Source: Aquarana catesbeiana (taxonomy: Eukaryota > Chordata > Amphibia > Anura > Ranidae). Taken from it: a DNA stretch of 64,000 nt. Where the stretch lies: assembly GCF_042186555.1 (NCBI RefSeq), contig NC_133326.1:95205288-95269287 (forward strand), given 5' to 3'. Positions within the stretch are counted from its first letter, which is position 1; the number at the start of each line of letters is the position of its first letter. A program made the translations under genes and the position numbers. The notes beneath the pieces are model-generated. The model did not search any database. It saw only the letters and a program-made list of their open reading frames with translations, and was not told where the DNA came from. Below, one piece after another: positions 1 through 10,716 of this stretch.

Positions 1-570
1 TGTGGAAGACCAGATATTGTGAATGCAGGGTCCTGGGTTAAGTAACAATCTAATTGAACAAGCTGAAGTTAGAAGCTGGTTGGCTACCAAGCACAGGGGC
101 ACCAGATTTTGCACTCTCCAGTTTTAGTAAATCAACCCCATAGTATATCTCATGTGCAAAAAAAAAAAAACCTGCCTTCTCGCTTTTTTTTTTTTTTTTT
201 TTTACTTTTAATAAAGTACTGCTTTGAAAAAGTGTAAAAAATAAAGTCAAAGCCTCAAGAATAATGGGGATTTCTGTGTATATGTTAATATTTCCCATAA
301 CCATGTATTTAAAGAGGAAAGTATTCCAGAATTCTATCTAAAAATGATACACATTAAAATCAAAACACTATCAAGCAGAACAAGATGAGGAAGGTCCAAT
401 CATCCAGCCTAATTTGTTAAAACTTGTAACCATCTCCTTTGTCTATAGATTTATTTTACTAGTCCACAGGTTAGTATATGAATATTAGGACCAACTGGGA
501 TTCAGGGCTGCTGCCGTGAGTTTTTATTGTAGGGTATACCTGAAAGAAAACCTGCCACTTTGCTCTCTTA
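1..570. repeat. Repeat fragments and A/T-rich tracts; no gene
   Basis: Positions about 57-146 match the end of a dispersed frog repeat: the block ending in AGTAAATCAACCCC, which recurs at 38485-38575 and in the 37759-38035 element. A poly-A run near 157-170 and a poly-T run near 184-204 follow. I see no coding sequence in the remainder. Confidence 0.5.
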
Positions 571-929
571 AGCCCCGTATACACGATCTGAAAATTGGAC
601 GGCAGATCGTCCGTTTTTTTTTTTTGCATGCTAGTCGCATATCGAAAATGGAGAGGTTACTAAAGTGACGAAAATTCTCGTACGACAGAATAAAAAAATC
701 GGAAGTGATGTCACATGTTGCATATTTCTATTGTATTTTTAGAGGAAAACTGTACTGCTTAAGCGAAAATCGTACGATCTGGTATCATATGAGAACATTT
801 TTTGTGTTTGTCTGATTCATTAATATCGGATGAACTGGCTCTGGAAAGTTCTGTACTAACGATCCGATTATCATACGATCACTTCGAAAGTGTTTTTTTC
901 AGTCCGATTTTCGGATTGTGTACGGGCCA
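571..929. mobile_element. Harbinger-like MITE, 359 bp, TTA target duplication
   Basis: The left end reads AGCCCCGTATACACGATC and the right end is its degenerate inverse (GATTGTGTACGGGCCA). TTA flanks both ends at 568-570 and 930-932. A 3-bp TWA duplication is typical of the PIF/Harbinger superfamily. The terminus matches the larger elements at 15614-16705 and 34344-35456. The interior has no transposase reading frame. Confidence 0.7.
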
Positions 930-1121
930 TTAGGAAGAACTGGAGCCCCGCTGTCATCTAGTGCGCCAGTATGTCATGAATGTCTAGGGCCCTCTTTAAT
1001 TAAAAACTATCATTGGAACATATTTGTAAAAATATGCAATTACTGTAAATTAGGGTGTAATTATGAACAGCATAGTATAAAATATTAGTTAATAAGCCAC
1101 TAGTAGACATACCAAGCCCAT
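930..1121. other. Unassigned intergenic or intronic sequence
   Basis: No reading frame, terminal repeat or tandem structure is seen here. Confidence 0.4.
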
Positions 1122-1582
1122 TTAAAGTGGAGTTCCACCCAAAAGTGGAACTTACACTTCAAGGCCTATTCCCCGGCTCCTGTTTGTGAAACTGAGCTTT
1201 TTTTGGGGGGGGGGGCAGTTACCTGAATTTGACAGGTACCTGCTCCCACTATTGTTCCGGTCGCCTAGGTGACCAAAAGCAGAAGCTCTCCCTCCTGAAA
1301 TCTTCTGGGACATATGACAGGTCCTAGAAGACTTCAGGGCCAGTCACAGAGTGAAGCGCCGCTCGTAAATGTGCAGTGGGCACCCAGCTGTAAAGCCGCA
1401 AGCTACCACAGTCGGGTGCCCATAGTAGAGATGCCAGCGCCACCGAGGGAGAACACGGCTGCCCTGAGTGCACCGCTGGACCATGGGACAGGTGAGTGTC
1501 TGTTTATTAAAAGTCAGAATCTACACTTTTTGTAGATGTTGACTTTTAATAAACAAACAAATGACTAGAACTCCACTTTAAA
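1122..1582. mobile_element. Non-autonomous element, AAGTGGAGTTCC inverted termini
   Basis: It starts TTTAAAGTGGAGTTCCACCC and ends with the inverse GAACTCCACTTTAA. Near the right end a stem reads AAAAGTCAGAATCTACA then TGTAGATGTTGACTTTTAA. Relatives lie at 19675-20180, 27460-27945 and 57089-57491, with a fragment at 55365-55520. The reading frame at 1314-1535 is a by-product of this G+C-rich interior. Confidence 0.65.
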
Positions 1583-1795
1583 CTAAAGAAGCTTTAAACA
1601 GCTTTCCTAAAAACAGGGCCCTTCATTTTCTCTGTATGAAGCATCAAGGAACAATCAGTTATTTAAAGTTGGAATGGTAGCTTCCAATAATGCCTTTATC
1701 TGAACATATTTTAATAAAACTGATCTCCAGGCAAACTATCCTATCTAGCAAGGTAGGAGATTGGATTTTTCTCTGGTGCAGCTACGTAACCCTTA
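1583..1795. other. Unassigned sequence
   Basis: Nothing recognised between two MITEs. Confidence 0.4.
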
Positions 1796-2238
1796 GAACC
1801 CTTTCACACTGGGGTGGTGCAGGCCCAGTGTGTGGGTGCGAGCCCAGTGTTTAGCGGTAAAGCATTTCTAGTTTTAGCTGTGCTTTACCGCTGTTATAGC
1901 GGTGCTTTGGAGCCGCTAGTAGGGCGCTTTTAACCCCCAGAAGTAGTTAAAAAGGGGTTAAAAGCACCCACTTAGAGCTGCTTTCAAATCGCTTTTAAGT
2001 GGCTTTGAAATCAGCGCCCATTCATTTCAATGGACAGGGGTGGTGGAGGAGCACTGTATACACCGCTCCTGGACCGCCCCAAAGATGCTGCTTGCAGGAC
2101 TTTTTTTCCTGTCCTGCAAGCGCACCACGCCAGTGTGAAAGCACTCAGGCTTTCACACTGAGGCTGCAGAAGAGGCAGTTTACAGGCGCTATTTTTAGCA
2201 CAAAAACGTCTGTAAAGCGCATCAGTGTGAAAGGGGTC
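1796..2238. mobile_element. Harbinger-like MITE of the TTTCACACTG family, 443 bp
   Basis: The inverted ends are GAACCCTTTCACACTGGGG and CAGTGTGAAAGGGGTC, with TTA on both sides (1793-1795 and 2239-2241). Sister copies are at 43657-43952 and 49383-49810. The interior carries GCTTTACCGC-type blocks shared by the sisters. The frame at 1999-2280 runs across its end and is not a gene. Confidence 0.75.
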
Positions 2239-2241
2239 TTA

Positions 2242-2987
2242 CAGGTCTTTATGCACCCCCTGTCTATGACTGGACAGTAAAAGGAGAAGTAGCAGACAGA
2301 TGAGCGAATCTCTTTGTCACTCTATTCTTTTCTCCTATCAGCATATTTCTTTCTAGCACAAGAGCACTGCAACACATCTGACTGGTTCCTTTCTGCTTCT
2401 TCCTTTGTCTGTTAGAGCTTTGATATACAGGGATTAACAAAGGCTGAAACCAGGTGAAATATAATAAGTGCCTGCATTAAAAAACATTTAAATGATGTAT
2501 AAATGAATACAGGGCAGCATTCATTTTCACTTGTTTTATTAGCCTGGAGTTCAACTGTAACAACCTCTGTACTGCCGTATTGTAAAAACACTGTGGGGAG
2601 GTGGATGTGTATTTCTGGACTGCCACTTCAGAAAACACACTTCAGAGGTCAGTGTGTCTGTGAGTGGCTTTAATTGGAGCTATCATTGGACAGCTCAGAT
2701 TACAATCATAATATACAGAGTCAACCAGAGTGGCTCTGTACCCTGTGATCAATGTGAACCAACTACAGTGATTACAAATGTAAAAACTAGTAGTGTTTAC
2801 AAATATTTAACCAATTTACAATGGAGGAAGCTTCCTTTCCTGTGTTGTAATTAAGCTGAATGTGTGTAAACTCAGCAGGCAGAAGGATCAGCAGATTGAA
2901 AGTGAACGTTGAGGATCTTAAAGAGCCAAAGACCAACAATAATGATGGCATTTTTTTTAAAGTTTAATGGGTGTGAAGTGCCTCTGG
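2242..2987. other. No gene recognised
   Basis: This flank of the LTR element is mostly low-complexity A/T-rich sequence, with short open frames that carry no known motif. Confidence 0.4.
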
Positions 2988-2992
2988 CCACC

Positions 2993-3777
2993 TGTCAGGA
3001 CTTCTCCTACCTTCACTCGCCATGTTCCTGTGTGCAGGCGCAGCGGATTGGCGTTTCGGCGCACACACGTGCGCGGCCCGATGGTGCGGCACATGCACAA
3101 CAGTTCCCATGTGCGCGCAGTTGCTCGTGAGTGCGCACAGTAGCACACGCAGTTTGCACAATGGCGCACGCCGATGCGCACGCTGTGGCGGGGCTATTTC
3201 AGACGGCTCTGGCGCCCAGACGGGTTGCTGGTTTGTCGTCAGCTTCCTGTTTGTGCCTGTTTCCAGTTTTGCCATATCTGATCACCTGCCTTGACCCGGA
3301 TTGTTCCTGACTACGCTGCTTCTCTCCTCGATCTGACCCCTGGCTTGCTTTAACGGACTTTGCTTGATCTGCCTACCAGTGTTTGACCCTCGGCCTGCCT
3401 AACGGACTTTGCTTGATCTGCCCTACCAGTGTTTGACCCTCAGCCTGCCTAATGGACTTTGCTTGATCTGCCTACCTGTGTTTGACCCTTGGCCAGCCTA
3501 ACGGACTTTGCTTATTTGCCTTACCTGGATTTGACCTCTGGCCTGTTCCCCGGACTTGTTTGCTTGTCTTTGCACCTGATCCCTCTGTCCTGCATTGGAC
3601 CCTCAGCCAGTTCCTGAAGCTCAGCTACCCTTCATACAGCTTCTTCAGGAAATCATACCTGCTGGTGGCCTCCGCATGCCTCCTGTTCCATGTATCACCT
3701 CCGGGGGACAGGGTGCGCGTGGTCGCAAGGGCGAGCCGCTCTCGGCATCTCTGCCTCGGTAAGTACTATCCGTGACA
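2993..3777 (+). repeat. 5' LTR of the gypsy element
   Basis: It aligns along its length with the 3' LTR at 8092-8835. It starts TGTCAGGACTTC and ends ACTATCCGTGACA. Between about 3340 and 3545 it carries several units of a roughly 49-bp direct repeat (core CTGCCTACCAGTGTTTGACC). The 3' LTR has fewer units, which explains most of the 785 versus 744 bp length difference. I do not recognise a clear primer-binding site just downstream. Confidence 0.92.
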
Positions 3778-3792
3778 GTACAAACCAGCCGG

Positions 3793-4609
3793 ATGTCCGA
3801 GGCCGACAGAGCGCACTCTCTTATGGAGATCTTGTGCCAGCAGGTCTCAACTCTTACTGACTCTGTCCAAAAGCTGCAAGAAGGATATACACAGATTGAT
3901 AACTGTCTCCAGCAACTCACAGGATCACCTTTACATACAGCCGCAGCTCCCGCACCTATCAGTGGGGTTCCCTCTTCTCAGGCTACCACTAACCCTACTG
4001 TAGTAATTGCACTTCCAGAGCCTAGGGTTCCCACACCTGAGCGTTTTTCAGGAGACCGCAAGAAGTATAGGGCTTTTAAAAATGCCTGTTCCTTCTATTT
4101 GGTCCTTAAGCCCAGAACATTTTCATCAGAAATTGTAAAGGTGGGTTTTGTGATCTCCCTTCTGGCCGAAGAACCCCAAGCTTGGGCCCACAGCCTGATG
4201 GAACAAAGTAGTCCTGTGCTGAATTCAATTGATCCTTTTTTTGTCCCAACTCTATGACGACCCGCAGCGCATGACCACAGCTGAAGCAATCCTACACAGC
4301 CTGTCACAGGGAAGAAGACCAATAGAGGACTATACGGTGGAATTCCATAAATGGGCAGCTGATACAGGCTGGAATGAGCCTGCCCTAAGATACCAGTACC
4401 GTCAAGGTCTGTCTGAGCTCCTTAAGGACGAATTAGCCAGGATGGAGACCCCAGCCTCTTTGGAGGAGCTGATCCAATCAGCCACCAAGCTGGATAGGCG
4501 CTTGCGTGAGCAACGCTCAGAGCGTCTTCAGGGGCCACATCCAGCTTGGACATCATCCAATTCCGACCCATGTATCATCTCCGGCTGCAGTCACCTCTTC
4601 AGCTCCTGA
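3793..4609 (+). pseudogene. gag: gypsy gag, capsid region, frameshifted
   Basis: The frame opens at the ATG at 3793, just inside the 5' LTR, with a coiled-coil-like N-terminus followed by a Pro/Ala-rich linker. It has the retrotransposon capsid signature PERFSGDRKKYRAFKNAC. It runs off frame near 4230, where the capsid continues in another frame (LYDDPQRMTTAEAIL onward) to about 4560. A second shift follows before the zinc knuckle. Gag of this family packages the element's RNA in cytoplasmic particles. With two breaks this copy is a pseudogene. Confidence 0.85.
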
Positions 4610-5090
4610 GGTCGAGCCTATGCAGCTCGGCTTGGTCCGTGCCCCTCTGACCCCTGAGGAAAGGCAACGCAGATGTCAATCCAACCTGTGCTTAAACTGC
4701 AGTGGTACCGGACATTTCCTACGCAGCTGTCCAGTAAGACCCAGTAAGTCCTACCCGCAAAACTTGGTGAACTGTCAAGTCAGTACTGTTCCTAAAACTT
4801 ATGTGATTCTGTTTGTCTCCTTACAGCTAGCGGAAGGGGAAACTCGCCTGACGGCTATAATTGACTCAGGAGCTTGCAGCTGTTTCCTAGATGTTACCCT
4901 GGCTCACAGTCTGCATATCCCCTTCAAACCAAGGCACAAGGTTTACAAATACATCTGGCAGACGGGTCGCTTCCTCGCTCAGGACCCATCACCCAGGAGA
5001 CTCAACCCATTCTTGCTATCACGGACTCTGGCCATCAGGAGTTCCTACGATTCGATCTCATCCATTCTCCAATCTTTCCTATTATACTAG
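4560..5090 (+). pseudogene. gypsy nucleocapsid zinc knuckle and protease
   Basis: A CCHC knuckle (CLNCSGTGHFLRSC) is encoded at 4689-4730. It is followed about 45 codons later by the aspartic protease motif IIDSGAC (DSGA at 4863-4874). The knuckle binds RNA and the protease matures the polyprotein. Further frameshifts near 4950 move the rest of protease into the frame used at 4874-5404. Order and spacing fit gypsy elements. I cannot tell whether gag and pol were originally one frame. Confidence 0.82.
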
Positions 5091-6170
5091 GCCTGCCCTG
5101 GCTCCAGGTGCACGACCCTCAGATAAACTGGAGTACCAATAAAGTATTTTTTTCATCTCAATATTGCTCCCAGCACTGCCTCTCCCCAGCTCCTAGTGTC
5201 TGCTCAACCATCACAACCACGCCTGACAGCCTCCAACATGTCCCTTCTGTATACCTTGAGTTCCAGGATGTGTTTGACAAACAAAAGGCCGACTGTTTAA
5301 CACCACATCGGCCATATGATTGCCCGATTGACCTCCTGCCCGGCTCGGAGGTTCCGTTCGGGCGTATTTTTCCATTAGGGCTTTTAGCTCAGAAACTGAG
5401 CTAAAAGCCCTCAAGCAGTATATTTATGAAAACCTTGAGAAAGGCTTTATTCGTCCCTCTTCTTCACCAGCCGGAGCTGGTATCTTTTTTGTGGGGAAAA
5501 AAGATGGGTCCTTAAGACCATGTGTGGACTACAGACAACTTAATAATATAACAATCAAAAACAGATACCCGCTGCCACTCATCCCTGAGTTATTTCAACG
5601 GTTCTGATCGGCCCGAATTTTCTCCAAGTTGGATCTCAGAGGTGCCTATAATCTCATCAGGATCTGGGATGGGGATGAGTGGAAGACTGCTTTTAGGTCC
5701 AGATTCGGACATTTTGAATACCTGGTGATGCCGTTTGGGCTCTGCAACGCCCGTCCACCTTTCAACATCTGGTGAATGATATATTTCAGGAATACCTTGA
5801 CGATTTCTTAGTTGTCTACCTGGATGATATTCTCATCTTCTCCGCCACTATTGAATTGCACCGAGGGCATGTAAAAAAGGTCCTCAACATACTCTGGCAG
5901 CATAAGTTGTACCTCAAAGCCGAGAAATGCGAGTTCGAGAAATCTGTTGTGCAATTTTTGGAATTCATTATTTCTACCAACGGGGTCCCAATGGACCCAC
6001 AGAAGGTCAAAGCAATCCAAGAATGGCCGGCTCCATCTGATAAGAAAGGGGTGCAATGTTTTATAGGGTTTGCCAACTTCTATAGGAGATTTATTGTTGG
6101 ATTTTCTTCTATTGAGGCATCCATTACCCAGTTGATGCACCAACACAGTCATTTTCAATAGTCTTAAGCA
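5090..6170 (+). pseudogene. pol: gypsy reverse transcriptase, broken
   Basis: Motifs appear in order: RPCVDYRQLNN (about 5516-5548), the region around KLDLRGAYN (about 5629-5655), MPFGLCNA (about 5729-5752), and the catalytic YLDD in VYLDDILIFS (about 5815-5844). A stop codon lies after LFQRF at about 5606, and a small deletion near 5752 shifts the frame before YLDD. The following thumb/connection region (GVPMDPQKVKAIQEWPAP) ends at 6161. The enzyme copies element RNA into DNA. This copy is inactive. Confidence 0.92.
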
Positions 6171-6600
6171 GCACAGGAAGCCTTTACAAAGCTAAAAGCT
6201 TTATTCATCTCCGCACCAATTCTCCGCCATCCTGACCCAACTCTACCATTTGTATTGGAGGTAGATGCGTCAGAAACCGCTAGAGGGGCCATTCTCTCCC
6301 AGAGACATGGGTCCAAAGCTATTCTACACCCTGTAGCCTTCGCATCTCAGAAGCTCAGCCCACCAGAACTCAACTATGATGTAGGTGATAGGGAGCTGCT
6401 GGCCATCAAGTTTGCCCTATAAGAATGGAGGTACTTGTTGGAAGGCGCACTCCATCCGGTTATGATCTTTACAGATCACAAAAATTGAAAAAAAAAAAAA
6501 ATTTAGAGTACCTCCGGACAGCGAGGTAACTTCGTTTTAACTTCCACCTATCTTACAGACCAGGCTCAAAGGATGGAAAGACAGACGCACTTTCTCTGAT
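6170..6600 (+). pseudogene. gypsy RNase H domain, heavily decayed
   Basis: Recognisable pieces are VDASE (from about 6261), SPPELNYDVGDRELLAIKFAL (to 6420) and FTDHKN (about 6467-6486). A TAA stop at about 6421 interrupts them and an A-rich insertion follows at 6490-6505. The domain normally removes RNA from RNA-DNA hybrids during reverse transcription. Order after RT is as expected for gypsy. Confidence 0.85.
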
Positions 6601-6801
6601 GTTCTCTGCAGATCCTCAAATAGCTGAACCCAGTACCATCCTTTCTTCACAAAACTTCCTTGGCCTCACCCAAGCAGACTTATAACCTCCATCAAGTCTT
6701 CATCCAGTCACTGCTCCGACTCAGAGACACATACCCTAGAGAAACATGATGATCTACTCTGGGCCCGGAGAAAAATTTTTGTATCACGTGAAACACGGCC
6801 T

Positions 6802-8016
6802 TTGGCTCTCAAGACTTGTCACCACCATAAATTGGCAGGTCACTTCGGGACAAGGAAAATGACTGAATTGATCTCTCGTTCCTTCTGGTGGCCAGGGTGG
6901 AGACAAGATTGTAAGGATTACGTCTCTTCCTGCCCCCTTTGCCAGCGTAACAAGGGTCAAAACACCAAGTCCTGGGGGCTACTCAAACCCTTGCCCATCC
7001 CAGAACGACCATGGGCTGATGTGTCCATGGACTTCATTGTGGACTTACCTGCCTCAGAAGGGTTCACTACCATCCTGGTCGTTGTCGACCGCCTCTCCAA
7101 GATGGCTCACTTTTTGCCCATGATGGGCACCCCTTCGGCCTCGGACACAGCCAATATCTTTCTCAAAGAAGTAATCAGACTCCATGGTGTGCCTAAAAGT
7201 ATTGTGTCAGACAGGGGCGTTCAATGTACTTCCAAATTCTGGAAAGAACTCTGCAAAACCTTGGATATTAAGGCTTGCCTCTCTTCAGCGTACCATCCTC
7301 AGAGCAACGGCCAGACGGAGAGGACGAATCAAACCTCGGAGCAGTACCTCCTCTGCTTTTGTCCTGGCTCTCAAGACGATTGGGCAATTCTCCTCCCGTA
7401 CGCCGAGTTCGCTTACAATAACTCTATCCATTCCGCCACTAACCAAACACCCTTCTGGGCTAGCTTTGGGTTCCATCCTACCTTCCTCTCTAACAACATC
7501 CCTGAAATGTCCATCCCTGCTGTTCAAGACTGGATAACTTCCTTACAGTCCAACTTTCAAAAAATTCAAGATACGTTACAAAAGACTCAGGATGGCTATA
7601 AGAGACAGTATGACCGACGGAGGAAGGAGAATCCAATCTTCAATGTTGGGGAGGAGGTCTGGTTGTCAACTACGAATCTTAAGCTACCCCTGCCCTCATG
7701 GAAACTTGGACCAAGGTTCATTGGGCCCTTTAAAATTAAGAGGATGATTAACCCCGTGGCGTTTGAACTGGCATTACCGAACTTTTATAGAATTCACCCC
7801 GTCTTTCATGCATCCTTGTTGAAGCCTGTTGTGTCCGGCCCTTTGCCCGGGAGAAGGGAACTTCCTCCCCCACCAGTTGAAGTGGACGGGGAGAATGAGT
7901 TTGAGGTGGAGTCCATTTTGAATTGCAGAAAAAGGGGCAGGCAGCTTCAGTACCTAATCCATTGGAAAGGATATCCTCCTGGGAGCCCGCTAGGATCCTG
8001 CATGCTCCACGCTTAA
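6802..8016 (+). pseudogene. gypsy integrase with C-terminal chromodomain remnant
   Basis: This is the longest intact frame of the element, about 400 codons. The N-terminal HHCC zinc finger reads HHHKLAGHF then CPLCQ. The DDE core shows VSMDFIVDLP, IVSDRGVQC and QSNGQTERTN. A GPY/F-type module (KLGPRFIGPFKI) follows. The tail VESILNCRKRGRQLQYLIHWKG and next residues (shown in part) matches the start of a chromodomain, then a small deletion shifts the frame and the protein stops at 8016; the lost tail continues in another frame at about 7990-8050. The chromodomain in this family steers insertion to marked chromatin. The start of the integrase is not certain, since upstream stops cut it from pol. 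Confidence 0.93.
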
Positions 8017-8078
8017 TTCAAGCCTTCCACCGGGAACATCCGGAGCTGATGTCCAGTTTGGGCGTCCAGTGTCCGCCC

Positions 8079-8091
8079 CTGGGGGGGGCAC
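8079..8091 (+). other. Polypurine tract of the gypsy element
   Basis: The run CTGGGGGGGGCAC sits directly against the TG of the 3' LTR. That is where plus-strand DNA synthesis is primed in LTR elements. Confidence 0.75.
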
Positions 8092-8835
8092 TGTCAGAGA
8101 AGGACTTCTTCTACCTTCACTCACAATGCCTCTTCGCACATGCGTGGCGGATTGGCGCTTCGGCGCACACACGTTTCCGGCCCAATGGTGCAGCACGTGC
8201 GTGTGCACAACAGTTCCCGTGTATGCGCAGTTGCTCGCGAGTGCCATGGTAGCGAACGCAGTTTGCGTAATGGCGCACGCTGATGCACACTCTGTGGTGG
8301 GGCTATTTTAGACAGCTCTGGCGCCCAGACAGGTTGCTGGTTTGTTGTCAGCTTCCTGTTTGTGCCTGTTTCCAGTTTTGCCATATCTGATTACCTGCCT
8401 TGACCCGGATTGTTCCTGACTACGCTGCTTCTCTCCTCGATCTGACCCCTGGCTTTCTTTAATGGACTTGATCTGCCTACCAGTGTTTGACCCTCGGCCT
8501 GCCTAACGGACTTTGCTTGATCTGCCTACCAGTGTTTGACCCGTGGCCTGCCTAACGGACTTTGCTTTTTTGCCTTACCTGGATTTGACCTCTGGCCTGT
8601 TTCACGGACTTGTTTGCTTGTCTTTGCACCTGATCCCATTGGACCCTCTACCAGTTCCTGAAGCCCAGCTACCCTTCATACAGCTCCTCAGATTCTTCAG
8701 GAACTCACACCTGCTGGTGGTCCGTGCCTCCGTGTGCCACCTGTTCCCTGTATCCCCTCCGGGGGACAGGGTGCGCGTGGTCGCAAGGGCGAGCCGCTCT
8801 CGGCATCTCAGCCTAGGTTAGTACTATCCGTGACA
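8092..8835 (+). repeat. 3' LTR of the gypsy element
   Basis: It starts TGTCAGAGAAGG and ends ACTATCCGTGACA, followed by the CCACC duplication. It differs from the 5' LTR by scattered substitutions and by having fewer 49-bp units near 8460-8580. LTR divergence could date the insertion. Confidence 0.92.
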
Positions 8836-8840
8836 CCACC

Positions 8841-10266
8841 AGTAACTGTGGAACTGTATTTTTTAAAGGTAGGGGAGTTAAATTTTCAAAGATTGTTTTT
8901 TTTTTTTTTTTCAAAGGTAAAAATGAAAGCTAAATGTAGGCAACCCCAAATTTTAAGCATTTTTCCCTTTGCAAAAAAAAAAGTATTTATTATATTAAAT
9001 AGCTTTATAGAATTATTAAATTATTTATATAATTACATAAAAAAATTTTGGGACACGGTGTTGCATTACCGAATAACTGTCGTTAAAACTATCACGCCAC
9101 TGAAAATGTAAAAATACCCGTGTCAGGATTTTACTATGAATTGTGACACCATTGGAGAGTTTTCCTATAATTTCCTGTCAGGACAGAAAGTAATGGGAAA
9201 TCTCTCCCATAAGGACACATCCTATAACAAAACACTTCTTATATAAAATGAGAAAGCATTCGAACCTCTATCAGTTTATTATCACGTCTGTGTTTTCCTG
9301 TTTCAGTGACAACCATTCCCTGAACCATCTGCTCCCACCTCCTCCACAGCCTGGCACTCCAGTGAATGCTGGAGGCGCAGAGCGGAGAGTGGTGACTGAC
9401 AGTCACTGCTCTCTGCTCAAAGTTGACTAAGAAATCAGCAATTAGCGGCCATGTGATTGATCAGTCCTTGAGCTTAGAGCTGGCAGTGGACAGCTGTAGC
9501 ATCAGACTGATGCTGCAGCACTGAGGGGAGTATGTATGTTTTTTTATCTCCACAAATCTCCTTTAACTTTTAGACTTTAAATCCACTTTTACTGTGAAAT
9601 ACACTAAGTGACAATTTATATTTTATAGCAATCTATAAAAAAGTGTTTCACCAAAGTTAAGCAGGTTTTTACTGTTCTCACAGTAATTTTACCAAGATAA
9701 TTCGTTTCTATCTTTTGCATAGATACAATTGAACTACTTTATAACTAGAATATAAATCAAAAAGATTACTAATGTTTACATTGTAAGTGATATTTCTGCA
9801 AAACAGTCAATTATTTTATTAAAAAAGAAACTGTATTAAGATCATAGGCACTTGTATCTAGTCCAGGAATATCTGGTCTATGACCATGCATATACTCTAC
9901 TTTTTGCTAGGCTGAACTTCTCCTACTAGAAGCCATAAAGCCAAGAAGTTTGTAATCCATCCTGATAGCATTGTCTGTTTTTCTGTCTCACTTGTTAAGG
10001 TTTCTGAAAAAAGCAAGTTCTCAAACAGGTTGTATTAAACCACATCATTCAAATGTGTCCATCCCCTTTACTGAGCAACTACTAGCCAGCATAGAAAATT
10101 ATAACTAAGGCCCACTTTGTATGGAAAAATCACACAAATTTAGTTTGACAACACAGAACATGGCTGTTAAGCATCTCATTTTTCTAGTGTCAGGTTCGTT
10201 GAAATTATACATATGTCCCTTATCACAAGAAAAGGAAACTATATCAAGGCAAAGCAAAAACAAAAT
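8841..10266. other. THSD4 intron sequence 3' of the exon, with repeat fragments
   Basis: Positions about 9130-9590 resemble a dispersed frog repeat (GTCAGGACAGAAAGTAATGG and a later run ending in TCCACTTTTAC). Poly-T (8896-8912) and poly-A tracts occur. The rest is A/T-rich with no exon-like frame. Confidence 0.5.
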
Positions 10267-10268
10267 AC
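10261..10268 (-). other. Splice donor of the THSD4 exon
   Basis: On the minus strand the exon ends GATAGAAG and the intron starts GTATTTTG, a standard GT donor. Reading through it gives a stop a few codons later. Confidence 0.82.
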
Positions 10269-10696
10269 CTTCTATCAAGTCTGGAGATATGCCCTTGTGG
10301 CAGTTGTTGCCGATTCCCTCTTATTATTCCCCTCCCAAGATGACTAAGATCATTGACAGCTGGCGGACTGAGTCTAGTATTATCTCCATTTCTGTGTAGT
10401 GGTACCGATGTCCGAATGGCAGATACAACATGACCAGAGTGTGGATTCAATGCAGTCTCATGGCCAAGAGTGTTTTGATGGCTGGAAGTCCTTTCAGCAG
10501 CAGAAAATTGGTGATGTGGGCCTTGGTAGCTTCTTTCATGGTAGTTGGCTGGTAGGCAGGGTCTAGTTTGTTCCATAACACCACTGCTACAGCTTCTCGA
10601 GCAGGCAGACCAAGGACCCCAGCTGCCCCAAACTCCAGCAGACCCAGCACTAATATTGTCTGTTGTGCCACTTTGTTGTTCTATCCTCTGTGGGAC
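10269..10696 (-). CDS. THSD4: THSD4 (ADAMTSL6) exon with first thrombospondin type-1 motif
   Basis: This 428-bp internal exon encodes about 142 residues on the minus strand. It begins VPQR, passes through VWGSWGPWSACSRSCSSG and VMEQTRPCLP, and near its end has HVVSAIRTSVPLHR. I recognise all of these from the N-terminal part of vertebrate THSD4. WGSWGPWSAC holds the tryptophans of a thrombospondin type-1 repeat, and CSRSCSSG fits the O-fucosylation consensus CXX(S/T)CXXG. Only the start of the repeat is here; the rest lies in the next exon, beyond position 1 or within unseen sequence. THSD4 is a secreted matrix protein that promotes fibrillin-1 microfibril assembly. The splice acceptor precedes GTC (Val) in phase 0, and the exon ends after two bases of a codon. 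The middle is divergent from mammals, as expected for a linker. The signal-peptide exon was not found upstream. Confidence 0.92.
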
Positions 10697-10716
10697 CTGT
10701 AAACATATAACCAGAA
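10697..10716 (-). other. Splice acceptor of the THSD4 exon
   Basis: Read on the minus strand, the intron ends ATATGTTTACAG immediately before GTCCCACAG. A T-rich stretch lies upstream, which is a normal 3' splice site. Confidence 0.85.

Larger units (their letters stand above)
2988..8840 (+). mobile_element. Full-length, decayed Ty3/gypsy chromovirus with 5-bp target duplication
   Basis: Two direct LTRs (2993-3777 and 8092-8835), both beginning TGTCAG and ending GTGACA, enclose gag-protease-RT-RNase H-integrase in Ty3/gypsy order. The 5-bp CCACC lies immediately outside each LTR (2988-2992 and 8836-8840), which marks one intact insertion. A G-rich polypurine tract abuts the right LTR. Integrase carries an H2C2 finger and ends in a chromodomain-like stretch, which is the chromovirus signature (Sushi-like group in vertebrates). 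At least five frameshifts or stops break the coding region, so this copy cannot make a full polyprotein. Confidence 0.93.

Noticed and set aside
2957..3294. Overlapping Ala/Arg/His-rich frames on both strands
   Set aside because: They lie in the G+C-rich LTR and repeat in the 3' LTR at 7990-8384; no retroelement gene is expected there.
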